Made by a program: the position numbers and the translations under genes | Assembly: GCF_015207245.1 (NCBI RefSeq) | Contig: NZ_JADEXF010000279.1 | Location: 1 to 5,770 of the forward strand | Source of the DNA: Nostoc cf. edaphicum LEGE 07299 | Lineage (GTDB): Bacteria; Cyanobacteriota; Cyanobacteriia; Cyanobacteriales; Nostocaceae | Reading direction: 5' to 3' | Length of the DNA: 5,770 nucleotides | Notes under the pieces: model-generated | The model's input: only the letters and a program-made list of their open reading frames with translations | Databases searched by the model: none | What the model was told of the DNA's origin: nothing | Part shown: piece by piece, positions 1-5,380 of the stretch | Numbering within the stretch: position 1 is the stretch's first letter | Layout of the letters: each line of letters opens with the position of its first letter

Positions 1-31
1 CCCATGCCCTATGCCCTATGCCCTATGCCCA
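1..31. repeat. Heptanucleotide short tandem repeat (ATGCCCT)n
   Basis: About four head-to-tail copies of ATGCCCT run from position 4 to the stop codon of the neighbouring minus-strand gene. Such heptameric short tandemly repeated sequences are common between genes in Nostoc and Anabaena genomes and have no agreed function. The array probably continues to the left of the window. It is useful mainly as a lineage marker. Confidence 0.85.
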
Positions 32-34
32 TTT

Positions 35-895
35 TCACAAATTAACCTCTTGCAACAGCCAAAAACCAGCAAAAGATTCTGCTTTGGGATCGGACTGTAC
101 ACCGATAAAATGTACTCCATTAGCTTTTTGCTTGGCTTCTTCAAAAGCTTTCGCTTCTGCTAAGATTTGAGGTTTTTTAATATTTGCCACAATCCAGCTT
201 TCAGTTACACCAGTTTCTAAAAGCAATCTCGCCTCTTCGCTGGCGTCAAATCTTAAGAAAGCCAACTCCAAACCAGACATCCAGCCAGCCAAGGGCAACG
301 CTCTTGATGAGAAAATCAAAATACCAGGAATACGAGCTTCAGGTGAAACTTTCGCCAACTCTAAAGGGAAAGCTTCACCAAAGCCAATTTCCCACTCTGG
401 CATATCCGCAAAATCCGCAGCATCTAAGGTAACAAATACCCACTGCTGTCCTTCCAAAGCATCTGGTAAACGTTGCGGCAAAGGTTTCTCCAAACGGACT
501 GAGGGATTAGTCCCTCCTTGATACCCTGCCTCTTGAGGATACACTTCCTCCATCCGCTGTTCTAACCATTGATTGAGAACCAAAGTGCGGCGGCTAGGCT
601 GGGCGGGAATGCCCAAATCTTGGCAAGCTTTAGTAATCATATTGTTCATTTGGCGGCGGAAAAAGCGGATTTTAATTGGTGCTTTTCCAGCTTGTTCAAT
701 AGCCTCCTGCAATGCTGTCCGCAACCAGCCCGAATTTACCTGGGTACTGGGACAATATTGAGCATAGCGGAACAAAGAGTCTACTTTTGCGCCGATATCC
801 AAGGGGCTTTCGCAGACTAAGACTTCCCAAACTTTTTTTTGATTAGCGTCCAAAATCGGACGGGAGTAAAAATCGATTTCCCAAATACTGCCCAT
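35..895 (-). CDS. Tab2/Atab2-family RNA-binding protein (DUF1092)
   Basis: This 286-residue protein matches what I recall of the Tab2/Atab2 (DUF1092) family. In green algae and plants, family members bind RNA and are needed for translation of photosystem I and II subunits (psaB in Chlamydomonas); cyanobacterial copies are cytoplasmic and less well characterised. What can be seen is the family-typical N-terminus MGSIWEIDFYSRPILD, a basic stretch RFFRRQMNN near residues 78-86 followed by PSRRT and a WLEQR helix (about 100-114), and the conserved C-terminal ending FAGFWLLQEV (275-284). Length is normal and both ends are intact. The ATG at 895 gives the expected N-terminus, although no strong Shine-Dalgarno lies before it. 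There are no frameshifts, and it belongs to the chromosomal flank rather than to the element on the right. The family assignment is from memory of conserved motifs, not a search. Confidence 0.9.
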   Translation of the reverse strand: MGSIWEIDFYSRPILDANQKKVWEVLVCESPLDIGAKVDSLFRYAQYCPSTQVNSGWLRTALQEAIEQAGKAPIKIRFFRRQMNNMITKACQDLGIPAQPSRRTLVLNQWLEQRMEEVYPQEAGYQGGTNPSVRLEKPLPQRLPDALEGQQWVFVTLDAADFADMPEWEIGFGEAFPLELAKVSPEARIPGILIFSSRALPLAGWMSGLELAFLRFDASEEARLLLETGVTESWIVANIKKPQILAEAKAFEEAKQKANGVHFIGVQSDPKAESFAGFWLLQEVNL

Positions 896-1031
896 GTTTT
901 ACGGTAAAAATCTGGCTGTTATGTTTTCTTGATATGTTGATCATACGAGTGTTGGGGCGCATTGGGCATTGAAAAGAGGCAGGGCGCGGGGGGCAAAGGG
1001 TGTCTTTTGGGCTTGTCATGGCTTTGGCAAG

Positions 1032-1211
1032 ATGTCAGAAGAAGATTTTAAGCGGATTGTGGATATCTGAGAGAAGAAAGTTTTGCAACTGTCCGTGGCT
1101 TCTAAATCTATCCAGCAAGACAATGCTGAAGATTTTGGATCAAGCAACAAGGGGTTATATTGGTCTGCTGGATATGATTCTACAACCGAATCATTCTGGA
1201 AAAATGAATGA
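1032..1211 (+). pseudogene. Possible decayed small reading frame
   Basis: The stretch between the Tab2-like gene and the tRNA fragment has no convincing intact gene. One frame reads ATG at 1032 (MSEEDFKRIVDI), then a TGA at 1068, then 46 further codons in the same frame to a TGA at 1209 (containing SVASKSIQQDNAEDFG and LYWSAGYDSTTESFWKNE). The composition of this second part looks protein-like: acidic, soluble and with plausible codons. That suggests a small gene interrupted by one in-frame stop. I recognise no family, and no good ribosome-binding site precedes the ATG. It could equally be chance. Confidence 0.25.
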
Positions 1212-1344
1212 CGATTAGCTTATCTCTGAATTGGTAAGCCAGAGATGGCAAACGGAGGCAAACAGGGTTAACCTATCGGATGTCTAAAGGTAAACTAGGG
1301 CTTTGAATATCATTTACCCCAGTTGGTTGTTTTTTGATTGTCCT

Positions 1345-1361
1345 AAAAGGCTGAAAGCCTT
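1345..1361 (-). terminator. Intrinsic terminator of the tRNA-Cys gene
   Basis: Immediately downstream of the tRNA 3' end on the minus strand is a perfect 6-bp hairpin, AAGGCT, loop TTC, AGCCTT, with a short T run (four Ts, two of them in the stem). It is the expected native terminator of the tRNA-Cys transcript and stayed with the chromosome when the gene was split. Confidence 0.6.
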
Positions 1362-1362
1362 A

Positions 1363-1406
1363 AGGCGGCACCCGGATTTGAACCGGGGGTGGAGGTTTTG
1401 CAGACC
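1363..1406 (-). tRNA. tRNA-Cys(GCA), 3' half only
   Basis: Read on the minus strand this is the 3' part of a tRNA-Cys. It has the anticodon loop CTGCAAA with anticodon GCA, the 3' anticodon strand ACCTC, a 4-nt variable loop, a perfect T arm (CCCGG, loop TTCAAAT, CCGGG), the acceptor strand TGCCGCC and discriminator T, as usual for tRNA-Cys. No CCA is encoded. The 5' half is missing: after GGT of the 5' anticodon strand, the sequence toward higher coordinates no longer pairs (CCGGT instead of the expected GAGGT) and no proper D arm follows. The gene is therefore a non-functional remnant. Since cyanobacteria need tRNA-Cys, an intact copy must exist elsewhere, most simply at the other end of the integrated element. 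Confidence 0.85.
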
Positions 1407-1409
1407 GGT
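1391..1409. other. Putative attachment-site core (att) in the tRNA-Cys anticodon region
   Basis: The break between tRNA-like and unrelated sequence falls at about 1406, in the anticodon stem, a favoured crossover region for tyrosine recombinases. The plus strand shows a small symmetric core, GGT TTTGCAG ACC (1395-1407), which suits two recombinase monomers. The integrase lies on the 5'-half side, and chromosomal DNA with the native terminator lies on the 3' side. This junction is therefore the one that keeps only the original 3' half; the tRNA rebuilt with the element's own 3' half should be at the opposite junction. The exact exchange position within 1391-1409 is inferred. Confidence 0.65.
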
Positions 1410-1468
1410 AGCTTCGCACCCTTTGGCACCTATAGAGCTTTTTTGCCCCATAATCTAGCCAAGACTCA

Positions 1469-1497
1469 TTGACTTTGGCTATCAAACTGGCTATCAT
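1469..1497 (+). promoter_or_regulatory. Integrase promoter
   Basis: TTGACT (1469-1474), a 17-nt spacer and TATCAT (1492-1497) match a sigma70-type promoter at 5/6 plus 5/6. Transcription would start near 1504, giving a leader of roughly 20 nt before the ATG at 1527. Two TGGCTATCA repeats lie in the spacer and over the -10 box, so any protein bound there would block RNA polymerase. Confidence 0.6.
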
Positions 1498-1526
1498 CAG
1501 GGGACTAAAGGTTATTGATAGCCAAA
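1474..1526. promoter_or_regulatory. Repeated TGGCTATCA sites at the integrase promoter (operator or integrase arm sites)
   Basis: TTTGGCTATCAA (1474-1485) and TTGATAGCCAAA (1515-1526) form a perfect 12-bp inverted repeat, and a direct copy TGGCTATCA (1488-1496) lies between them. A weaker relative, CTAGCCAAG (1455-1463), points the other way. The sites cover the promoter spacer, the -10 box and the bases just before the ATG. Candidate ligands are the integrase itself, whose N-terminal domain resembles an arm-type DNA-binding domain, or an excisionase. Either would link attachment-site architecture to autoregulation. Confidence 0.55.
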
Positions 1527-2720
1527 ATGAGCATAGCAAAAAGCGCTAGGGGTAATGTAGGAGTAGAGGAATACCGGGGAAAGTTAAGGCTCCGGTTGCC
1601 CCGATTAGTTACCCAGGCCGGTCAGAACAGATATCTTAATACCGGGTTAGATACTAATGAGATTAATCGCCGCCGAGTAGACTCAATAGCAAACTGGATA
1701 GAAGAAGAGATAATCACAGGGCAGCTTGATCCAACCTTGGAGCGCTATAGAGAGAAGCTGGAGAACTACAAGCGCCCACAGTTATCCATAGTTAAGCCTA
1801 ATACACCACAGACAGACATCATGGGGTTATGGGAGCAATACTGTGCTTATATGAAGCCTCAGCTAGCCTCTACTACATATAGGCGCGACTATGCCAGAAA
1901 GTATACAAATCACATTAATGCACTGCCTACTAAGGACATGGGCCAGGCGATCGCTATCAGAGATCATCTGTTAACCCAGTTGACCCCCAATGCAGCTAAG
2001 AGGGTACTGACCTATCTAGCCGCCTGTTGTAAATGGGCGGTTGTCTCAGGGTTGGCAAAAGATAACCCATTTGCCGGGATGTCAGAAGACATCAAGCTAC
2101 CTAAGCATGATTCTGATGCCATTGACCCTTTCAGTAGGGTAGAAATGAATATCATTATCAAGGCATTTGAGGATACCAGACCACACTACGCGCCCTTTGT
2201 TAAGTTCCTATTCTGGACTGGTTGCAGGACTGGGGAAGCGATCGCGCTCCAATGGCAACATATCAACTCTGATTGCACTCAGATCACATTCTCAGAATCC
2301 TATGATAGTCAGCTAAATATCCGGAAGGGGACTAAAACAGGCAAGGCTCGAAAGTTCCCATGTAATAGCCAAGTCAGAGAACTATTATTATCCATTAGGC
2401 CCCCTAATCCTGGCCCAGAAGAATCAGTATTTACCAGTCCTACTGGGGGAATAATCAGTAACACCCGGTTCTCTACTCAGGTCTGGAAGGGCGGCAGGAC
2501 AAGCAAGAAAAACTATAATGGAGTACTTCAAGGGTTACTAGATGAGGGCAAAATCGAGCGCTACAGATGCCCCTATAACACTAGGCATACATTTATTACC
2601 CTGATGCTGGCTGAGGGTCTAACAGTCTCCACAGTAGCCAAGTTGGCAGGTAATAGCCCAGAGATTATCCTAAAGCATTATGCGGGTAACACAGTACCCT
2701 TGAGTCTACCGGAACTATAG
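1527..2720 (+). CDS. Tyrosine recombinase/integrase with N-terminal arm-binding domain
   Basis: Site-specific DNA recombinase predicted to integrate and excise the element at tRNA-Cys. Numbering here is from the in-frame TTG at 1515 (401 residues). I prefer the ATG at 1527 (397 residues) because the 12-bp operator arm ends exactly before it; neither start has well-spaced Shine-Dalgarno support. Residues about 12-60 resemble the arm DNA-binding domain of phage-type integrases (GVEEYRGKLRLRLPR). Residues 101-195 form the helical core-binding domain, and about 205-395 the catalytic domain. Visible catalytic positions are Arg238 (TGCRTGE), Lys274 (KGTKTGKARK), Arg357-His358 (YNTRHTF) and the nucleophile Tyr389 (KHYAG). 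Two usual histidines are replaced: Tyr354 at the box II H-x-x-R position, and Asn380 (LAGNSP) where GH is typical. The gene is full length without frameshifts and carries two GCGATCGC sites. Confidence 0.93.
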   Translation: MSIAKSARGNVGVEEYRGKLRLRLPRLVTQAGQNRYLNTGLDTNEINRRRVDSIANWIEEEIITGQLDPTLERYREKLENYKRPQLSIVKPNTPQTDIMGLWEQYCAYMKPQLASTTYRRDYARKYTNHINALPTKDMGQAIAIRDHLLTQLTPNAAKRVLTYLAACCKWAVVSGLAKDNPFAGMSEDIKLPKHDSDAIDPFSRVEMNIIIKAFEDTRPHYAPFVKFLFWTGCRTGEAIALQWQHINSDCTQITFSESYDSQLNIRKGTKTGKARKFPCNSQVRELLLSIRPPNPGPEESVFTSPTGGIISNTRFSTQVWKGGRTSKKNYNGVLQGLLDEGKIERYRCPYNTRHTFITLMLAEGLTVSTVAKLAGNSPEIILKHYAGNTVPLSLPEL

Positions 2721-2728
2721 GAGCCAAT

Positions 2729-2761
2729 AAAGAACCCCTGGAATACTCTGGGGTCTTTGTT
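2729..2761 (+). terminator. Terminator between convergent genes
   Basis: ACCCC (2734-2738) pairs with GGGGT (2750-2754) around an 11-nt loop. With one bulged A, AAAG (2729-2732) extends the pairing to CTTT (2755-2758), followed by GTT. It lies between the stop codons of the integrase and the convergent small gene and could serve both, since the A-rich left arm becomes a T run on the other strand. Confidence 0.5.
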
Positions 2762-2765
2762 ATAT

Positions 2766-3017
2766 TTACTGGATTTCAAGGGAGTTTACTATTGCATCCA
2801 CAGAGGACACCGGGGTTACTGGGGTTTTCTTATGGCGCTTCAGTGTTGGCTTTCTGGTTCCCCGCGATCGCTGCCTAAGTACCGCTATTAGTCTTTGTCT
2901 TTGTTCAGGGGTCAATAGCTTGTAAATAGCTTTCTGTTCCCGGTTAAAGCCTTTTAGGATACTCAGGGGTTTAAGGGTCATATCAGGGTTGTCTTTTTTG
3001 TATGCTGTTGTAGACAC
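2766..3017 (-). CDS. Small basic protein of unknown function
   Basis: I do not recognise this 83-residue protein. It has a helical middle (NREQKAIYKLLTPEQRQRLIAVLRQR, about residues 25-50), a strongly basic stretch (about 49-64, with many Arg and Lys) and a short C-terminal helix. No membrane segment is visible. The basic patch suggests nucleic-acid binding. Its size and position next to the integrase would suit an excisionase (directionality factor), but no helix-turn-helix is evident, so that is only a guess. The start is uncertain. The first candidate is GTG at 3017, with no Shine-Dalgarno. A possible promoter on the minus strand (TTGACT at 3025-3020, 17 nt, TACAAA at 3002-2997) would instead favour the ATG at 2981, giving 71 residues. 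It contains a GCGATCGC site. Confidence 0.6.
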   Translation of the reverse strand: MSTTAYKKDNPDMTLKPLSILKGFNREQKAIYKLLTPEQRQRLIAVLRQRSRGTRKPTLKRHKKTPVTPVSSVDAIVNSLEIQ

Positions 3018-3033
3018 TTAGTCAACTAGGTAT

Positions 3034-3070
3034 TGGTATCATTGACCTCGGATATTTACCAGAATAGACT
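3034..3070 (+). promoter_or_regulatory. Candidate promoter with an iteron half-site
   Basis: TTGACC (3042-3047), 17 nt and TAGACT (3065-3070) form a fair sigma70-like promoter for the gene starting at 3103. An alternative uses TAGACT as the -35 with TATACT (3087-3092) as the -10. TGGTATCAT (3034-3042), identical to half of the iteron palindrome found at 4811-5693, abuts the first -35 box, so the element's RHH protein could also act here. Confidence 0.35.
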
Positions 3071-3102
3071 GAGCTAGGTAGTATTCTATACTGGTAACTT
3101 TA

Positions 3103-3648
3103 ATGCTAAATAAATATATAGACCTTATTGAAAAGCATCCTATTAGATTAGCTGCCGCAATAGCTGTCATCGGGGGGTTAGGGTCTTTACCCTACATGGT
3201 GTTTCAAATGGGTGCAGCTAGAACAAACCAGGAACAAGCCCAAGTCCAAGCCCCGGTAGGTGGGGCATCCGATGATATGTATGATATGGATACAGAACCC
3301 TTTGATAGGACTAAATGCAAGGTCTACAATATGGGGATGGCTTTGGGCGCTTGGGTGTTCCAGTTCAAGGGCACAGATGGCAAGCTAGACTATATGCTAT
3401 TTACAGATGACCTTGATGTTATCCAGACATTTGATAGAAGCCCATTTGGTATATTTTGGTGGTCTAGTTCTGGTTTCAGGGATTCGGATTACCCAGAAAT
3501 AGCAAAGGTATTACCCCCAGAGGGTCTAAAAGAACTAGATGCATTATTAGATAACTATAGTTATGCTGCTATTGGAACCACTGCCTTTGCAAATGCAGTA
3601 CAGCAAAGTGCTAATGCGGGGTTATTAAACACCTGTGATGTTGATTAA
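3103..3648 (+). CDS. Membrane-anchored protein of unknown function
   Basis: I do not recognise this 181-residue protein. A single hydrophobic segment spans about residues 14-36 (AAAIAVIGGLGSLPYMVF), after a short N-terminus containing Lys4, Lys11 and Arg15, so the rest is probably outside the cytoplasm. It could be an uncleaved signal anchor or a signal peptide cut near MGAA (36-39). A low-complexity linker (about 41-65, Gln/Ala- then Asp/Met-rich) leads to a compact acidic domain with aromatic clusters (FGIFWWSSSGF, 115-125) and a helical end. Cys72 and Cys178 bracket the domain and could form a disulfide in the periplasm. The ATG at 3103 is the only plausible start; the ribosome-binding site is weak. 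It is transcribed divergently from the small basic gene and converges on the RHH operon. Surface exclusion or host envelope modification is possible, but no motif supports either. Confidence 0.7.
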   Translation: MLNKYIDLIEKHPIRLAAAIAVIGGLGSLPYMVFQMGAARTNQEQAQVQAPVGGASDDMYDMDTEPFDRTKCKVYNMGMALGAWVFQFKGTDGKLDYMLFTDDLDVIQTFDRSPFGIFWWSSSGFRDSDYPEIAKVLPPEGLKELDALLDNYSYAAIGTTAFANAVQQSANAGLLNTCDVD

Positions 3649-3670
3649 GTGATCGCTGGGTGGTTTTAGT

Positions 3671-3895
3671 TTAACCAGTAGCCTTATACATATCAGTTCT
3701 GATTAGGTTAACCCCTACTTTCTTACCGGATTGGTTGAATACTTCTCTAACCATCTGACCCACTTTGTTGTAGTAGTAAGTCTCCAGTAACCCCTCGGAG
3801 GTCTTAGGCATTACCCATCTAACTAGGGGTTGGTAGTCGGGTAAGTATTGGCCCTTAAAGGGGCTGGGCTGGGTAGCCCAATCCTGATCATCCAT
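3671..3895 (-). CDS. Small protein of unknown function, second gene of the RHH operon
   Basis: This 74-residue protein is not recognised. It is rich in aromatic residues (WATQPS, YQPLVRWVMP, ETYYYNK) and ends with KKVGVNLIRTDMYK; no membrane segment or classic DNA-binding motif is visible. Its reality rests on context. The ATG at 3895 overlaps the stop codon of the upstream RHH gene as TAATG, and a strong Shine-Dalgarno AGGAG lies 7 nt before it, inside the end of that gene. It is therefore translationally coupled to, and presumably works with, the 297-residue protein. It ends shortly after the convergent membrane-protein gene. Confidence 0.65.
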   Translation of the reverse strand: MDDQDWATQPSPFKGQYLPDYQPLVRWVMPKTSEGLLETYYYNKVGQMVREVFNQSGKKVGVNLIRTDMYKATG

Positions 3896-4788
3896 TATTT
3901 AACTCCTAGCACCTTAGCCTTATAATCGATGGCGCGATAGTAACCTGTCTTAGCCCAAATATCATCTGACTGCTTAATGAAGTGAGTCCATACACCATCT
4001 ATTTGGATATCTAGCGTGGTTCGGCTGAACAGTACCTTAAAGTCGATATCGAAGGTTTCATGTAGATATTCTGCGGTGATACCGAGTTCATAATCGATAG
4101 ATACCATTTCCTCATCATCAGCCGCCCAATATTTGTATGGGTTTGCCAATACCCCAGAGTTACCCTTAACTTCCTCGGCTTCTCTTTCCCATGTTTCTAG
4201 GTCATAGCCATATCCACCTAATGGGCTGATAAAGTCTCCATCTGGGCTAACTTGTAAATCTTCCACATCTGTAGCTAATACCCAGAAGGACTTTCTACCT
4301 GTTTTAGTTCTACCCACTTTGGTTATGATACCGAGGTCAGTATGGTAGATGTATTTATCCTTTCTATTACCCCTACCCCATTCTTGCTCATAACCATCGC
4401 TGGCCAGTAGCATGGAGTACTTGAGGGTAGACTGTTTAGTAATCTCATAGCCTGCCTTAAACTGAACTTCAGGCTCCTCTTTCTTCTTAGCAATATCCTC
4501 TTTAAGACTTTGGTATTGCCCCTGTAACATCTGTAGTTGTGCCTGTATCATATCCAAGGCATTTTTAGTATCTATGGCAACATCGGTAATGGGGCGATCG
4601 CCAGCTAGTTGTTCCTTAACCTGCTGTGCTACCTCTAAGGACTGGCTAACCTGACCAGCTAAACCTGAGCGGATTAGGTCTAGTATCATTTGATGTTTAC
4701 TGACATCAGCCGCCTTTGAAGCCGCCTGTAGTTGCAAGTTCAGATCATCAGGTAGTCGCAGAGTCATGTTTGTAATATTGTTAGCCAT
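3895..4788 (-). CDS. Ribbon-helix-helix DNA-binding protein with coiled coil and large unknown C-terminal domain
   Basis: Residues about 6-44 (MTLRLPDDLN, then SKHQMILDLIRSGL) form a ribbon-helix-helix domain of the Arc/MetJ/CopG type, which dimerises and inserts a beta-strand into the major groove of short palindromes. Residues about 46-106 are predicted coiled coil (long Gln/Leu/Glu/Lys-rich helix). Residues 107-297 form an aromatic- and Asp/Glu-rich domain I do not recognise. Most RHH repressors are 45-100 residues, so this is unusually long. The ATG at 4788 has a good Shine-Dalgarno (AGGA, 5 nt spacing). The gene's own -10 box lies within a copy of the iteron palindrome, so autoregulation is likely. 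Five more copies upstream and beyond the next gene suggest the protein coats a repeat array. Roles to consider are transcriptional repressor, centromere-binding partition protein and copy-number or origin regulator. It contains one GCGATCGC site. Confidence 0.8.
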   Translation of the reverse strand: MANNITNMTLRLPDDLNLQLQAASKAADVSKHQMILDLIRSGLAGQVSQSLEVAQQVKEQLAGDRPITDVAIDTKNALDMIQAQLQMLQGQYQSLKEDIAKKKEEPEVQFKAGYEITKQSTLKYSMLLASDGYEQEWGRGNRKDKYIYHTDLGIITKVGRTKTGRKSFWVLATDVEDLQVSPDGDFISPLGGYGYDLETWEREAEEVKGNSGVLANPYKYWAADDEEMVSIDYELGITAEYLHETFDIDFKVLFSRTTLDIQIDGVWTHFIKQSDDIWAKTGYYRAIDYKAKVLGVK

Positions 4789-4793
4789 CTTCC

Positions 4794-4831
4794 TATCCCT
4801 CTCTTATGTTTGGTGTGATACCATGATACCA
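4794..4831. repeat. Composite repeat unit A (operator of the RHH operon)
   Basis: TATCCCTC at 4794, then 9 nt, then the iteron 4811-4831 (TGGTGTGATACCA, an extra T, GATACCA). It is one base longer than the other units and has one mismatch in the palindrome. On the minus strand it contains the -10 box TATCAT and, through GAGGGATA, the purine-rich stretch before the RHH start codon. Confidence 0.8.
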
Positions 4832-4851
4832 CTTCTCTTGTATATTGTCAT
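4823..4851 (-). promoter_or_regulatory. Promoter of the RHH operon
   Basis: On the minus strand ATGACA (4851-4846), a 17-nt spacer and TATCAT (4828-4823) match sigma70 at 5/6 and 5/6. The -10 lies inside repeat unit A, and an iteron half-site TGGTATCA (4855-4862) lies just upstream of the -35. Binding of the RHH protein would therefore occlude the promoter. Confidence 0.6.
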
Positions 4852-4909
4852 TTTTGGTATCAACCCCTGGCTAACTTCTAAAACCCCTACTCTGTCTAGG
4901 TTTCTATCT

Positions 4910-4946
4910 TATCCCTCTCTTTTGACTGGTATGATACCAGATACCA
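4910..4946. repeat. Composite repeat unit B
   Basis: TATCCCTC, 9 nt, then the perfect-consensus iteron TGGTATGATACCAGATACCA at 4927-4946. Same orientation and spacing as unit A. Confidence 0.8.
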
Positions 4947-4978
4947 CAGCTAAAAACAACCATTGGAATATTCCCCAG

Positions 4979-5144
4979 TTATCCATAAGATCATAGACTA
5001 GACTCTATCAGAAACCCCAGAGTGTATACTGTACCCTACCTTATCCCCCTCGCTTGAATGGTATCATACCAGATACCACTTAGGAAATACCATAGACTTA
5101 TTACTGATTTATTCAGAAATACATAGAGTTTAGTCTGTGGATAA
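4979..5144. other. Candidate replication origin: inverted DnaA-box modules around repeat unit C
   Basis: TTATCCATA (4979-4987, plus strand) is one base from the DnaA-box consensus, and TTATCCACA (5144-5136, minus strand) is a perfect match. Each is followed by the same 16-mer in mirrored orientation: ATAGACTAGACTCTAT (4993-5008), and ACAGACTAAACTCTAT on the minus strand at 5138-5123 (14 of 16 identical). The mirror centre falls at about 5062, within the palindrome of unit C. Iterons, inverted DnaA boxes and AT-rich DNA around 5320-5370 are the usual parts of an iteron-type plasmid origin. No replication protein gene is in the window, so an alternative is a centromere-like or regulatory array. 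Confidence 0.4.
5042..5078. repeat. Composite repeat unit C
   Basis: TATCCCCC, 9 nt, then the perfect-consensus iteron TGGTATCATACCAGATACCA (5059-5078). It is preceded by AGTGTATACTGTACCC (5022-5037), a block shared with unit D, so the duplication reaches beyond the 37-bp core. Confidence 0.85.
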
Positions 5145-5171
5145 ATCCCTAGTGAATACTGTACCCCTTCC

Positions 5172-5208
5172 TATCTCCCACATAACTCTAGTATCATACC
5201 AGATACCA
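5172..5208. repeat. Composite repeat unit D
   Basis: TATCTCCC, 9 nt, then TAGTATCATACCAGATACCA (5189-5208), with one change from consensus. The flanking block AGTGAATACTGTACCC, beginning at 5151, matches the one before unit C. A half-site TTGGTATCA follows at 5214-5222. Confidence 0.8.
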
Positions 5209-5270
5209 TTGTTTTGGTATCAGGGTTAACCCTTATCTCATCATTTCCTCTATTCTTCTCTAGTGTATCC

Positions 5271-5307
5271 TATCTCCCTCATGTAAATGCTATGATACTA
5301 GATACCA
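5271..5307. repeat. Composite repeat unit E
   Basis: TATCTCCC, 9 nt, then TGCTATGATACTAGATACCA (5288-5307), the most diverged iteron of the same-orientation set. It lies 27 bp upstream of the -35 box of the small RHH gene and is followed by a further half-site, TTTGGTACTATAG. It may regulate that gene. Confidence 0.75.
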
Positions 5308-5334
5308 TTATTTGGTACTATAGATATCTAAATA

Positions 5335-5363
5335 TTGACTATATGACTATATAATGATATAAT
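5335..5363 (+). promoter_or_regulatory. Near-consensus promoter of the small RHH gene
   Basis: TTGACT (5335-5340), exactly 17 nt, TATAAT (5358-5363). A second overlapping TATAAT lies at 5350-5355. This is the strongest promoter in the window and sits in a very AT-rich segment. A Shine-Dalgarno AGGA (5369-5372) lies 8 nt before the ATG at 5381. Confidence 0.75.
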
Positions 5364-5380
5364 GATATAGGAAAACTACT

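Noticed and set aside
184..820. Three plus-strand open frames opposite the Tab2-like gene
   Set aside because: They are antisense shadows of a clearly recognised gene with no start signals of their own.
1000..1218. 72-codon open frame on the plus strand
   Set aside because: It has no ribosome-binding site and an implausible composition. Another frame of the same stretch looks more protein-like although it is interrupted.
1363..1433. A complete but unusual tRNA-Cys reaching to about 1433
   Set aside because: On the minus strand GGTGCCA (1433-1427) can pair with six of seven acceptor positions, counting a wobble. However, only 15 nt separate it from the anticodon stem instead of about 19, no regular D arm forms, and the anticodon stem has only three pairs. 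I treat the resemblance as chance or degenerate attP sequence.
4766..4996. 76-codon plus-strand frame with hydrophobic start
   Set aside because: It overlaps the start of the RHH gene, its promoter and two repeat units, and has no ribosome-binding site. The hydrophobicity arises from pyrimidine-rich repeat DNA.
4910..5307. Each repeat unit as an independent minus-strand promoter like unit A
   Set aside because: Units B to E keep a TATCAT or similar -10, but no acceptable -35 lies 16-18 nt upstream in the units I checked, and no start codon follows the purine-rich block.
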